42,339 nucleotides of DNA from Candidatus Gastranaerophilales bacterium (lineage in GTDB: Bacteria > Cyanobacteriota > Vampirovibrionia > Gastranaerophilales > Gastranaerophilaceae), in contig CALVAS010000009.1 of NCBI GenBank assembly GCA_944325585.1, positions 1 through 42,339 of the forward strand. Direction: 5' to 3'. Below the pieces are notes generated by a model. It did not search any database and was not told the origin of the DNA. It was given only the letters and a program-made list of their open reading frames with translations. This document shows positions 1 to 7,916 of this stretch, piece by piece. Both the position numbers and the translations under genes were made by a program. Position 1 is the stretch's first letter, and each line of letters opens with the position of its first letter.

Positions 1-339
1 ATAATAACACAGCTTTTCTTTGAAAATGAGCGTTTTTATGAGTTTGTAAACCGTATCAGAGATTTCGGTATCACAAAGCCTGTTGTTGCAGGAATTATGC
101 CGGTTATAAGCCTTAAACAGCTTGAAAAAATGACAAAACTTGCAAAAATAACAATTCCGCAAAATTTTTTGGAAAAAATAATAAACAACCAGAATGATAA
201 AGAGTATATAAAAGAATTGGGAATTGAATTTGCAGCAGAACAGTGCAGAGACCTTTTAAAACATAAAGTCAAGGGGCTTCACTTTTTCACGTTGAACAAG
301 GCATATTCCACATCACAAATTTTGAAAAACATTTTATAA
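1..339 (+). CDS. metF: Methylenetetrahydrofolate reductase, C-terminal part (cut by window edge)
   Basis: The frame is open from base 1, so the gene begins before the window and only the last 112 residues are visible. MetF reduces 5,10-methylene-THF to 5-methyl-THF for methionine synthesis in the cytoplasm. The visible part matches the C-terminal third of the family's TIM barrel: a TQLFF strand, then a 'KPVVAGIMPVIS' segment (family form GIMP(I/V)), the Phe/Pro-rich helix region 'ITIPQNFL', and the final 'GLHFFTLNK' strand that ends most MetF proteins. DeoC follows 23 bases downstream on the same strand with its own ribosome binding site. Identification is by family pattern only, since the flavin-binding N-terminus is outside the window. 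Confidence 0.85.
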   Translation: MITQLFFENERFYEFVNRIRDFGITKPVVAGIMPVISLKQLEKMTKLAKITIPQNFLEKIINNQNDKEYIKELGIEFAAEQCRDLLKHKVKGLHFFTLNKAYSTSQILKNIL

Positions 340-362
340 ACCCAAACGGTAAAGGAGAAATT

Positions 363-1019
363 ATGGAAAACTTAAACAAACATATTGAACACACACTTTT
401 AAAACAGGATGCAACAGACGAAGATTTTATGAAACTCTTTGAAGAGGCTAAAAAATACAACTTTTGCGGCATTTGCGTAAATCCGCTCTATGTAAAACTT
501 GCAAAAGAACACTTAAAAGGAAGCGACGTTAAAGTTGTGACTGTTGCCGGTTTTCCGCTCGGTGCAAACAAACCGGAAGTAAAAGCCTATGAAACAAAAC
601 TTGCGGTTGAAGACGGTGCTGATGAAATTGATATGGTAATTAACGTAACCGCATTAAAAAACAAAGATTATGAATTTGTAAAATATGATATTGAAACAGT
701 AAAAGCATTTTGCAAAGATAAACCGCTGAAAGTTATACTTGAAACAGATCTTTTGACAAAAGATGAAATTAAAAAAGCCTGTGAAATTTGTATCGAAGCA
801 AAAGCTGATTTTGTAAAAACATCAACGGGATTTGTCAAAAACGGTGTCGGAGCAAAAGAGGAAGATGTAAAACTTATGTATGAAACGGTTTCTCCGTACG
901 GATTGAAAGTTAAAGCATCAGGCGGAATAAGAGACAAAGAATCCGCTATAAAAATGCTTGAAGCAGGAGCCGAACGCCTCGGAACAAGCAGCGGGGTTAA
1001 AATTGTTTCAGAAAGCTAG
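363..1019 (+). CDS. deoC: Deoxyribose-phosphate aldolase
   Basis: Cleaves 2-deoxyribose-5-phosphate to glyceraldehyde-3-phosphate and acetaldehyde in deoxynucleoside catabolism. The length of 218 residues is normal for the short bacterial DeoC type. The class I aldolase residues are visible: the Schiff-base lysine K152 in 'FVKTSTGF', the second lysine K184 in 'KVKASGGIR', and an acidic residue at D90 in 'ADEIDMVIN'. The start ATG has AAAGGAG 5 bases upstream. It is probably transcribed with metF. FlhB downstream has its own extended -10 promoter, so the flagellar genes are likely separate. Confidence 0.96.
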   Translation: MENLNKHIEHTLLKQDATDEDFMKLFEEAKKYNFCGICVNPLYVKLAKEHLKGSDVKVVTVAGFPLGANKPEVKAYETKLAVEDGADEIDMVINVTALKNKDYEFVKYDIETVKAFCKDKPLKVILETDLLTKDEIKKACEICIEAKADFVKTSTGFVKNGVGAKEEDVKLMYETVSPYGLKVKASGGIRDKESAIKMLEAGAERLGTSSGVKIVSES

Positions 1020-1029
1020 CAAATAATTA

Positions 1030-1048
1030 TTTTTGACCATGCTATAAT
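1030..1048 (+). promoter_or_regulatory. Extended -10 promoter of flhB
   Basis: A TGC-TATAAT extended -10 element (TATAAT at 1043-1048) lies 21 bases before the flhB ATG, with GAAGGA between them as ribosome binding site. No good -35 is visible at 16-18 bases, which fits an extended -10 promoter. The 19-base segment differs at only two positions from the one in front of the GH13-like gene at 24674-24692. Confidence 0.6.
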
Positions 1049-1069
1049 AATTATTAAGAAGGAAGTAGT

Positions 1070-2167
1070 ATGGGTGATGAAGATAAACAGTTTGATGCGA
1101 CGCCCAGAAAATTGGAACAGGCACGCAAAGAAGGTCAGGTTGTTAAATCAAAAGATTTTTCAACCGCGATTTCTTTGCTGATTTTATTTACTGCAATATA
1201 TGGACTTGCACCTTTTATCTGGGAACAAATTTCCCAGCTGTTTACGCTGATGTATGAACAGATTCCAAATACACACCTTGATAAAATAGGAATGGCTTAT
1301 ATATTCTCTGTAACAGCAAAAGCCGCTGTTTTGATTATAGGGCCGATTTTATTTTTGGCCTGGCTCGTTGCAATCCTTGCCGATTTTATTCAGGTCGGGC
1401 CGCTTGTTGCAACGGCTCCGCTTGCCCCTAAACTTGATAAACTTAATCCGACTAAATATTTTAAAAATATTATGTCAATCAAAACTCTTTTTGAACTGTT
1501 CAAAAACATTGTGAAGGTTGTTTTGCTCGGTTATATCGGCTGGACAGTGTATATGGCGCATATCGAAAATATTTTAATGCTTGCGGCGGTAGATAACAAC
1601 TTCGCAGTCATGATTGAATTCGGCAAACTCATTACAGAATTTATCTTCAAAGCATGTATTGCGTTCCTTGTAATTTCCGCAGCTGATTACGGAGTGACCA
1701 AGTGGAAGTTTCTGAAAGACCAAAAAATGTCTTTTAAAGAGATTAAAGATGAATATAAAAACACTGAAGGCGATCCAAACGTTAAAGCTGCACTCCGCCA
1801 AAGACGTATGCAAATGCTTCAACGCGGAATGATGGATGCTGTTCCTGATGCAGATTTCGTTGTAACAAATCCTATTCACATAGCCTGTGCTCTTAAATAC
1901 AAAGCGGAAGAAATGGATTCCCCGATGCTTATCGCAAAAGGTACAGAGTTGATTGCAAAAAAAATAATAACTATTGCTAAAGAACATAATATTCCGGTTA
2001 TAGAGAATCCGCCCGTTGCAAGGGCACTGTTTAAGATGGTGGATTTGAACCAGCAGATTCCGCCGGAACTATACAAAGCAGTCGCTGAAATTTTACTTTT
2101 TGTTTACAACTTGAAAAATAATCGTAACCAAAGTAGAATAAAGAAAGAGCCTCACAGTAAAAAATAA
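1070..2167 (+). CDS. flhB: Flagellar export switch protein FlhB
   Basis: Inner-membrane component of the flagellar type III export gate that switches substrate specificity from hook to filament. The 365 residues show the conserved amphipathic start 'ATPRKLEQARKEGQV', four hydrophobic segments (about residues 30-55, 85-110, 140-165 and 185-205) and the cytoplasmic domain 'MSFKEIKDEYKNTEGDP'. The autocleavage loop reads N267-P268-I269-H270 instead of the usual NPTH, so Asn, Pro and His are kept but Thr is Ile. The fliA-type sigma gene starts 2 bases after the stop, so the two are almost certainly co-transcribed and probably translationally coupled. A single flhB copy without fliR/flhA next to it means the flagellar genes are dispersed. 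Confidence 0.95.
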   Translation: MGDEDKQFDATPRKLEQARKEGQVVKSKDFSTAISLLILFTAIYGLAPFIWEQISQLFTLMYEQIPNTHLDKIGMAYIFSVTAKAAVLIIGPILFLAWLVAILADFIQVGPLVATAPLAPKLDKLNPTKYFKNIMSIKTLFELFKNIVKVVLLGYIGWTVYMAHIENILMLAAVDNNFAVMIEFGKLITEFIFKACIAFLVISAADYGVTKWKFLKDQKMSFKEIKDEYKNTEGDPNVKAALRQRRMQMLQRGMMDAVPDADFVVTNPIHIACALKYKAEEMDSPMLIAKGTELIAKKIITIAKEHNIPVIENPPVARALFKMVDLNQQIPPELYKAVAEILLFVYNLKNNRNQSRIKKEPHSKK

Positions 2168-2169
2168 TC

Positions 2170-2832
2170 ATGATTATGCAGGAAAATAACAGATTACAAG
2201 AATACCTTGATATAGTTAAGAAAGTTGCGAAGGTTGAGCATAGAAGAATACCTTCTCATATGGTTGAATATGAGGAATTATTGTCAATCGGCATAATTGC
2301 AATTCAGGCAATTATTAAAAACAAAACACCGGAACAACTTGCAAGATACAATTCCGCATACATTGCAACTGCTGTACGCTGGGCTATCAGAAACGAATTA
2401 AGAATAAGATATAAATGGTATTCACTCAAGCACAAAGCAGATGATGAAGTTGAACCGGATGAAGCTGTTGAAGGGATGGATATGCAAAAGGCAAAAGTTC
2501 GTGAAGCAATTTACGAAACCGTTTTGTCAATTGACGGACTTGCCGCAGCAGCCAGCGACAATGATTCACCTTTTGATTTCTTAAAAGACAACCATGCACT
2601 TCCCGATGAACAGGCTGAAATTACGGAATTAGGAAGAATGATACGTGCTGCAATCTCCAAACTTCCGCCAAAAGAAAGAACCGTTGTTGAATATCGTTTT
2701 TACAGAAATATGCAGGTTAAAGATATTGCAACACAAATCGGGCTTTCACCCTCACGGGTCACGCGGATTGTACAATCGTCCTTAAACTTTGTCAAAGAAT
2801 ATTTAAATTCTCATGAGCAGTATGATTATTAA
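2170..2832 (+). CDS. fliA: FliA-type flagellar RNA polymerase sigma factor
   Basis: Sigma-28 family factor that directs RNA polymerase to late flagellar and motility promoters. The 220 residues contain region 2 ('HMVEYEELLSIGIIAIQAI' with 'AVRWAIRNELR') and region 4 at the C-terminus, where 'LPPKERTVVEYRFYRNMQ' is followed by a helix-turn-helix 'VKDIATQIGLSPSRVTRIV'. Region 1.1 is absent and region 3 is short, as in FliA/SigD. Placement directly behind flhB supports the flagellar assignment. Two in-frame ATG codons (2170 and 2176) are possible starts and neither has a separate strong ribosome binding site. The stop overlaps the stop of the convergent phosphoesterase by 4 bases. A matching FliA-like promoter is proposed upstream of the calpain-like gene. 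Confidence 0.85.
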   Translation: MIMQENNRLQEYLDIVKKVAKVEHRRIPSHMVEYEELLSIGIIAIQAIIKNKTPEQLARYNSAYIATAVRWAIRNELRIRYKWYSLKHKADDEVEPDEAVEGMDMQKAKVREAIYETVLSIDGLAAAASDNDSPFDFLKDNHALPDEQAEITELGRMIRAAISKLPPKERTVVEYRFYRNMQVKDIATQIGLSPSRVTRIVQSSLNFVKEYLNSHEQYDY

Positions 2833-4394
2833 GATTTAACCACTTTAACCCGCTTATCATCTCTGATTTCCAATGGTTTATCCATTTTCTTTATATAATC
2901 ACAGGCGAGTTTATTTTTATCAACATTATATTTTTTAATTATAAAATCAGGATTTTCGTTGCTTGGCAGGTAATTATCTCCTCCCATAGCGAAGAAGTCA
3001 TCCATTGCACAGGTAAACTTGCGGTTAGGATCAGGATTTTTCACATCAATCGGATGTTCAACTCCGTTTTTATCAATATAATTGAGCGACAGAAGCTCGC
3101 CTTTATCGTTCATTGTATAATTCATGCCGGCAATCAGCAGAATTCCCGGTTTTGAATTGTGAGCAACTAATGATTTTGCACCGACCTTAATCGCGTCAAC
3201 AATATCTTTTTCTGAAAGACTTCCCACAATCATTTTGTCCTCAAACGGTGTAATATCATTTATCAGACGGCTGTCAACTGTTCCGACATCAAAGTGTCCG
3301 CGTATATTACCTGCATTAAGAATTGCGATTTCCGTTCCCAATTCATGTCTCATTGCATCGGCAATTAAATTTCCGTGGGGATTGTTTGCAACCAACCTGT
3401 TTTCAGGTTCAGGATCAGCATATTTAACAGTGCCCAGAATCTCAGGTTTACCTATAACTTCCTCAACAGCGGTTCTTGAAGGAAGCGTTCTGTTAAATTT
3501 GCGGGTATTAATCAGGTTGTTTTGAATTTTTGTTAAAACGCCGTCTTCTGTCCATTCTACATTCAGAACGCCAACATTTTCCCCGTCCTTGCCTGCTTGC
3601 GTAATCACAACAGGTTCGCCGGATTTGGATTTTAAAAGATTTTCGCCGTCTTTAATATCTTTCACCATATCATGAGAATGTCCGCCGAGAATTATATCAA
3701 TACCTTCGGTTTCTCTGGCTATGCGTCTGTCATTTTTAAAACCGCTGTGTGAAAGAAGAATAATTTTATTTATTCCTTGCGCGCGAAGTCTGTTAACTTC
3801 ATCCTGAACTTTTTTCACTGTCGTATCAAAATCGTCAATTTTAATGTCTTTCACAGAATCGTTCAATTTAACACGTTCTGCCATATCAGAGGGCGCAATT
3901 CCGATAATTCCGAATTTTTGTCCGTCATGTTCTTCTACAATTGATTTTCCTATTCTGCCGGACATCGGACTTGCAGGATCAACAGTTGCATTTATTGCAA
4001 GAAGTTTGTAATCGGCATTTTTCATTAACTCTGCCAACCGCGGCGGAATCACATCCATTTCATGGTTTCCGAGAGCGTTTGCCGAAACGCCTATCCAGTT
4101 CAAAAATTTATTTGCGACCATGTTTGATATAAAATTTGCACCCAGAATAATATCTCCTGAAGCAAGTTTTAGCTTTGCGGTATTTTCATCTTTCGGAGAT
4201 TTATCAAAAATATCGGATACGGTTTTTATACGTTCCATATTTGTCATTTTTCCGTGAACGTCATTTACATAAAAAATACTCGTCTTTAGAGGCGAGTTAT
4301 GCTTTTTAAGAGCAGGCTGATAGTTTTCATCCCCCCGCTTTTGTGTAAACGGCTTCAATAAATTTGTATTCGGGTATAAATTGTTATTTATCAT
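2829..4394 (-). CDS. 5'-nucleotidase / 2',3'-cyclic phosphodiesterase-like metallophosphoesterase
   Basis: Predicted to hydrolyse nucleotides or related phosphoesters with a dinuclear metal centre. The N-terminal calcineurin-like domain shows the metal motifs in order: 'YVNDVHGK', 'SGDIILG', 'GNHEMD' (family GNHEFD), 'LSHSG' and 'GGHSHD'. The C-terminal 5'-nucleotidase domain shows 'NPHGNLIADAMRHE', 'NAGNIRG' and 'AMGGDNY'. At 521 residues it has both usual domains. Oddly for a family that is normally periplasmic or secreted, no hydrophobic signal peptide is visible. Instead it begins with about 35 Asn/Lys-rich residues including 'NLLKPFTQK' and 'NYQPALKKHN'. It lies 79 bases downstream of the papain-like gene on the same strand. 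The precise substrate cannot be told. Confidence 0.85.
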   Translation of the reverse strand: MINNNLYPNTNLLKPFTQKRGDENYQPALKKHNSPLKTSIFYVNDVHGKMTNMERIKTVSDIFDKSPKDENTAKLKLASGDIILGANFISNMVANKFLNWIGVSANALGNHEMDVIPPRLAELMKNADYKLLAINATVDPASPMSGRIGKSIVEEHDGQKFGIIGIAPSDMAERVKLNDSVKDIKIDDFDTTVKKVQDEVNRLRAQGINKIILLSHSGFKNDRRIARETEGIDIILGGHSHDMVKDIKDGENLLKSKSGEPVVITQAGKDGENVGVLNVEWTEDGVLTKIQNNLINTRKFNRTLPSRTAVEEVIGKPEILGTVKYADPEPENRLVANNPHGNLIADAMRHELGTEIAILNAGNIRGHFDVGTVDSRLINDITPFEDKMIVGSLSEKDIVDAIKVGAKSLVAHNSKPGILLIAGMNYTMNDKGELLSLNYIDKNGVEHPIDVKNPDPNRKFTCAMDDFFAMGGDNYLPSNENPDFIIKKYNVDKNKLACDYIKKMDKPLEIRDDKRVKVVKS

Positions 4395-4473
4395 ATCTGT
4401 AAACCTTATTTCTGCTATTGATAACGTCTGTCAAAATAAAAATTGCTTTTTAAATTTTGTTTGTTAAGAAGCA

Positions 4474-5913
4474 TTAAGCAGCCTGAACATTGTTCGAGGT
4501 ATTTTCTTCATTCTGCTTATTGTTCTTCATTTCATTATAAGATTTCAAACCTTCCACCCAGTTTTCAACGAGTTTTACATCTTCTTTTACAACTTCCTGC
4601 GGAAGCCCTGCGTGGTGGATTTTGGGCAGCAAATATTCCGCACTGTATTCTATTGCATTCGGAACATCATCGTCAGTGTCATTGCATATAAATATCAATT
4701 TGCCGTCTTTATCATATCTATATCCGGTTATTGTTATTTCATGTCCGTTAATAATATAGTTATTATTATCGACCTGAATATATCCAATGATTACATTTTC
4801 GCCAATATTCAATGCTTCAAGAATCTGTCGTTTCATTGTTTCAAAATCAGTTTCATATCCAACCAGACGCTCATTATCATCTACAGTTTGATAAGTAACC
4901 GAAATTTTGTTTTTATCTTCAACAATTGACTCGGTGAATGTTTTTTCAAATTCAATCAGACCTTTATCTTTCTGATTGAATTTTCCTTTACGAATATCGC
5001 TTAACGAATCGTAAGTCTGCTGAGAACCAATCTGCATTAATGTTGACTGCATTAAAACATCAACCGCAGATCTTTCATTCGGGTCTTTATTTGTAACTTG
5101 CATTCTTGCACGCAAAATAGCATTTTTATCAGGAGAAAGTGTTAGATGAGCGTTATTAAAATTGTCCATTTTGAACGGAACTTCAAATGCGTTCAAAAGC
5201 CATATGGAATCCAGAGTATTATCGGTAAGATTTTTTAATTGTATTGTCTTATCAACCGCTATTTTGGGAGAACTTATGCCTTCTACAAATCTTGCAAACT
5301 CAGCGGGCATTTTGGTTGCCAGATTAAATTCAATACTGGAAGCAACACAAGTGCCTGAATGCTCAACATTTATCTCAAGTTCCGCAAGTTTTCTGGGAAT
5401 AAGTTTGTCCTTATTCATTTTGTTATCATCCATATATTTGTCAACGAAAACAGGATTTAAGTATTTGGGAATATCTCCGAATTGCTGTGTAATTACATGC
5501 GGATCATGCAATATTGCAATTGTTTCTTTTAAAATAACATCATTAGGCAGGCCGTTTGCGCGCTCATTAACCGCAATTTTATAAAGATTGTCAAGAACCG
5601 TTGATCTGTCATTAGAATTGGCATTTAAAAGCACACCGGATTTAAGCATCTCTTTTAACTGCTTCTTAGAATTTTTATCGAGTTTTTCGGTTATTGTTGC
5701 ATATTTATTCTTTTCTTCTCTGCCGCTTAGCCTTGTACGCAATGAAGATGCCGCAAATGAAGGATTAAACGGAATTGTATTATTTATAGGATTTGTAGCA
5801 TATGAAACCGGCTGAACATTAACATTTTGTTCATCAATTTTTACTGCAGACGTTCTCATACCGCCTGTTGTGTTATAATTATATTGACGAGAATTTAAGC
5901 CTACCGAATACAC
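4474..5913 (-). CDS. Unknown protein with papain-like cysteine peptidase residues
   Basis: I do not recognise a named family, but the arrangement of residues resembles papain-fold (clan CA) peptidases. C189 is in 'HSGTCVASSIEF' (compare GSCWAFS in papain), H391 is in 'NGHEITITGYRY' (compare NHAVxxVGY), and N411 is in 'FICNDTDDD' (compare the Asn of NSWG). The order Cys-His-Asn and the hydrophobic strands after His fit. The first 60 residues are Asn/Thr-rich and contain 'IPFNPSFAASS', with no signal peptide. The C-terminal 25 residues are Asn/Glu-rich. The start is GTG with GTGGAG upstream. It probably shares a transcript with the downstream phosphoesterase. Catalytic activity is inferred. Confidence 0.55.
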   Translation of the reverse strand: MYSVGLNSRQYNYNTTGGMRTSAVKIDEQNVNVQPVSYATNPINNTIPFNPSFAASSLRTRLSGREEKNKYATITEKLDKNSKKQLKEMLKSGVLLNANSNDRSTVLDNLYKIAVNERANGLPNDVILKETIAILHDPHVITQQFGDIPKYLNPVFVDKYMDDNKMNKDKLIPRKLAELEINVEHSGTCVASSIEFNLATKMPAEFARFVEGISSPKIAVDKTIQLKNLTDNTLDSIWLLNAFEVPFKMDNFNNAHLTLSPDKNAILRARMQVTNKDPNERSAVDVLMQSTLMQIGSQQTYDSLSDIRKGKFNQKDKGLIEFEKTFTESIVEDKNKISVTYQTVDDNERLVGYETDFETMKRQILEALNIGENVIIGYIQVDNNNYIINGHEITITGYRYDKDGKLIFICNDTDDDVPNAIEYSAEYLLPKIHHAGLPQEVVKEDVKLVENWVEGLKSYNEMKNNKQNEENTSNNVQAA

Positions 5914-6006
5914 TACTATTCACTCCACTTATTTATATAAACAACACAATTATAAAAAAATTGCTATTAAAGAGAAAAAACAGTTAACAAATGTAACGAG
6001 GAAATA

Positions 6007-7008
6007 TTGGAAAAGATAAAAATTAAACCGCTTACAAAAGAACAATTAATAATTTCTATTGACCGTCTGACAAGATTTAAAAATCCGGAAGTCAAATATC
6101 TGCGGGTATTCAAAGAGATAATTCTTTCCAATTTAATATTACCTAAATTAAAAAAACAGGAACTTGAAGGCTTTGATTATAAAATTTTGAAGGACTTGGC
6201 AGAAAAAATAATAAACTTTTCGCTTGAAGCCTTAAATATCAAATCCGACGGTGATTTAATGATAAATCAAAGACTTTTTGATTATGAAAATTCTATATTT
6301 AATCTTTCAGGGCAGACAGAAGAGCTTTTGAAAAACAGAATAAATTATAAAGTTTTTTTAAATCTGTTATCTGAAAATGAAGTAAAAAATCTTCAATGGC
6401 TTAAAGAACTTGCTGTTTCGGATGACTTGCGAGCTTCAAGAAGAGATAAGTTTCTTCATTTTCCGGTTGAAAAAGTAATTATCTGTGAAGGGATAACCGA
6501 AGAAACCCTGCTGCCTGCATTTGCTGATATATACGGTTTTAATTTTGACCAAAACGGCATCCACATAATTTCCGCAGGCGGGAAAAATCAGGTTGTAAAA
6601 ACATATTATGAACTTTCTCAAAATTTAAAAATTCCGATATTCGTGCTTCTTGATAAAGACGCTGAGGAAAATGTCAAATTAATAAATCAAAGACTTCGAC
6701 AGGGCGACAATGTTTATATTTTAAACTGCGGTGAATTTGAAGATCTTTTGCCTCATCAGTTGATTGAAAGAACGCTTACATACGCGTTTAAAAACATTTC
6801 CGTTATTGATTTGAAACTTCTTGATGAAAATGGGCCTAAAGTTAAAATTCTGGAGGAAATCTTTAAACACCGCGGACTTCACGAATTTAAGAAATCTGAA
6901 TTTGCAAATCTTGTAAAAATAAATATTAACGGCAAAAATGACCTTTCGGAAGAAATTCTTAAAATTCTTGCTGAAATTCAGGATAATAAAAGCAACGCCT
7001 TTATATAA
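6007..7008 (+). CDS. Stand-alone OLD-type TOPRIM domain protein
   Basis: About 150 residues of mostly helical sequence are followed by a TOPRIM domain like the one in OLD-family nucleases. The signs are E161 in 'VIICEGITEE', the DxD pair D216/D218 in 'IFVLLDKDAE', and an acidic cluster 'CGEFEDLLP' at 241-249, with 'ISAGGKNQV' between. OLD proteins normally carry an N-terminal ABC-type ATPase. No Walker A motif is visible here, so this is the nuclease-type domain alone with a different N-terminus. The start is TTG with ACGAGGA upstream. It is divergent from the papain-like gene and convergent with the flagellar operon, ending in a shared hairpin. It could be a DNA repair or defence nuclease; the substrate is unknown. 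Confidence 0.6.
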   Translation: MEKIKIKPLTKEQLIISIDRLTRFKNPEVKYLRVFKEIILSNLILPKLKKQELEGFDYKILKDLAEKIINFSLEALNIKSDGDLMINQRLFDYENSIFNLSGQTEELLKNRINYKVFLNLLSENEVKNLQWLKELAVSDDLRASRRDKFLHFPVEKVIICEGITEETLLPAFADIYGFNFDQNGIHIISAGGKNQVVKTYYELSQNLKIPIFVLLDKDAEENVKLINQRLRQGDNVYILNCGEFEDLLPHQLIERTLTYAFKNISVIDLKLLDENGPKVKILEEIFKHRGLHEFKKSEFANLVKININGKNDLSEEILKILAEIQDNKSNAFI

Positions 7009-7010
7009 GC

Positions 7011-7036
7011 AAAAAGGAACTTTTTCAAGTTCCTTT
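7011..7036 (-). terminator. Intrinsic terminator of the fliJ-fliK-hook operon
   Basis: A 10-bp perfect stem (7013-7022 with 7027-7036) and TTTC/GAAA loop lies between two convergent genes. The A-run at 7011-7015 gives a U-tail on the minus strand, 44 bases after the hook gene stop. It may also act weakly on the plus strand for the TOPRIM gene. Confidence 0.8.
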
Positions 7037-7079
7037 GTAAAATGGAGTTTAAAACCATTAAAAATACAGAATTACAAGT

Positions 7080-7916
7080 CTAGCTTCCAACTAACCGGAG
7101 AGCTTCTTCCAAAAGCTCTTTGTTTGTTGAAATAAGTTTGTTTGAAATTTCCATCTGTAGTTTTGCCATCTGGAAATAAGAAATATTACCTTTAAAATCA
7201 GCGTTTGACATTTCTAAGAGACCTGAACGTATTTGACCTGAACCCAAAACAGGTTTGCCTGAGGCTTCCGTTTCAATAAAGTAGCCTTCTTTAACTTCAT
7301 AAAGAGCCGCTGCATTATGGAAATTTCGCGTTGTTATTCTATACAAAGGAATAGTACGTTTTCCGCCATCAGCTTTTCCGTAAATAGTTCCGTCTTCTTT
7401 TATTTCATAATCGTCATATTTTCCGAGATATTTGCCGTTGCTCGGGTCAATCCACATCTTGATATTTGTTGTCGGAATGTCAAGCGAACCGCCTTTCAAC
7501 GCAGTCTGCTCGTACAAATCCTGCGAAACAGACTTGGTACCCTGCATAATTTCACCCTTATCATTCAGGATATAGCCTTGCACAGTATTACCGTTCTTTG
7601 CTCGATAAACTCCTTCACCGTCAAAAGTAAATTCACCCAATCTTGTATAAACACTTTTGCCTTCAGGAGTTTTGGTCAGGAAAAAGCCCTTGCCTTCTAA
7701 AAATAAATTATCTTGAGAAGTACCGGGGGTTGATTTGCCCTGTCCCGTTTTTTTATCATAGTCGTCAGCAATTGCGCCGCCCAAAAAGGTTTTAAAATTC
7801 ACCTGTTGTTCCCTGAAACCGGGTGTATAAATATTTGTCATGTTATGCGCAATGACATCCATCCAGTTCTGGGTCGATTTTTGGGTATTTAAGGCTGTAA
7901 CGTATGAATCATTCAT
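7080..7916 (-). CDS. Flagellar hook/basal-body protein (FlgE/FlgG family)
   Basis: Axial flagellar protein exported through the type III gate. The N-terminus has the family pattern 'ALNTQKSTQNWMDVIAHNMTNIYTPGF' (usual form: ...NNLANxxTxGFK). The middle has 'FLEGKGFF', 'YTRLGEFTFDGEG' and 'NGNTVQGY'. The C-terminus has 'GSGQIRSGLLEMSNAD', close to the usual leading part of the C-terminal D0 helix. At 278 residues it is the size of FlgG or of the short FlgE of Gram-positives, far shorter than E. coli FlgE. Following fliJ and fliK suggests it is the hook protein, because in Bacillus fliK is followed by flgD and flgE. No FlgD is seen here. The start overlaps the end of fliK by 8 bases and has AAGGAG upstream. 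Confidence 0.85.
   Translation of the reverse strand: MNDSYVTALNTQKSTQNWMDVIAHNMTNIYTPGFREQQVNFKTFLGGAIADDYDKKTGQGKSTPGTSQDNLFLEGKGFFLTKTPEGKSVYTRLGEFTFDGEGVYRAKNGNTVQGYILNDKGEIMQGTKSVSQDLYEQTALKGGSLDIPTTNIKMWIDPSNGKYLGKYDDYEIKEDGTIYGKADGGKRTIPLYRITTRNFHNAAALYEVKEGYFIETEASGKPVLGSGQIRSGLLEMSNADFKGNISYFQMAKLQMEISNKLISTNKELLEEALRLVGS

Noticed and set aside
1574-1987. 137-codon frame antisense to flhB
   Set aside because: It is a shadow of the conserved FlhB C-terminal domain, with odd composition (Phe, His, Cys) and no start signal.
3235-3525. Open frame opposite the phosphoesterase gene
   Set aside because: It is antisense to conserved motifs of the phosphoesterase, has no ribosome binding site, and no recognisable protein features.
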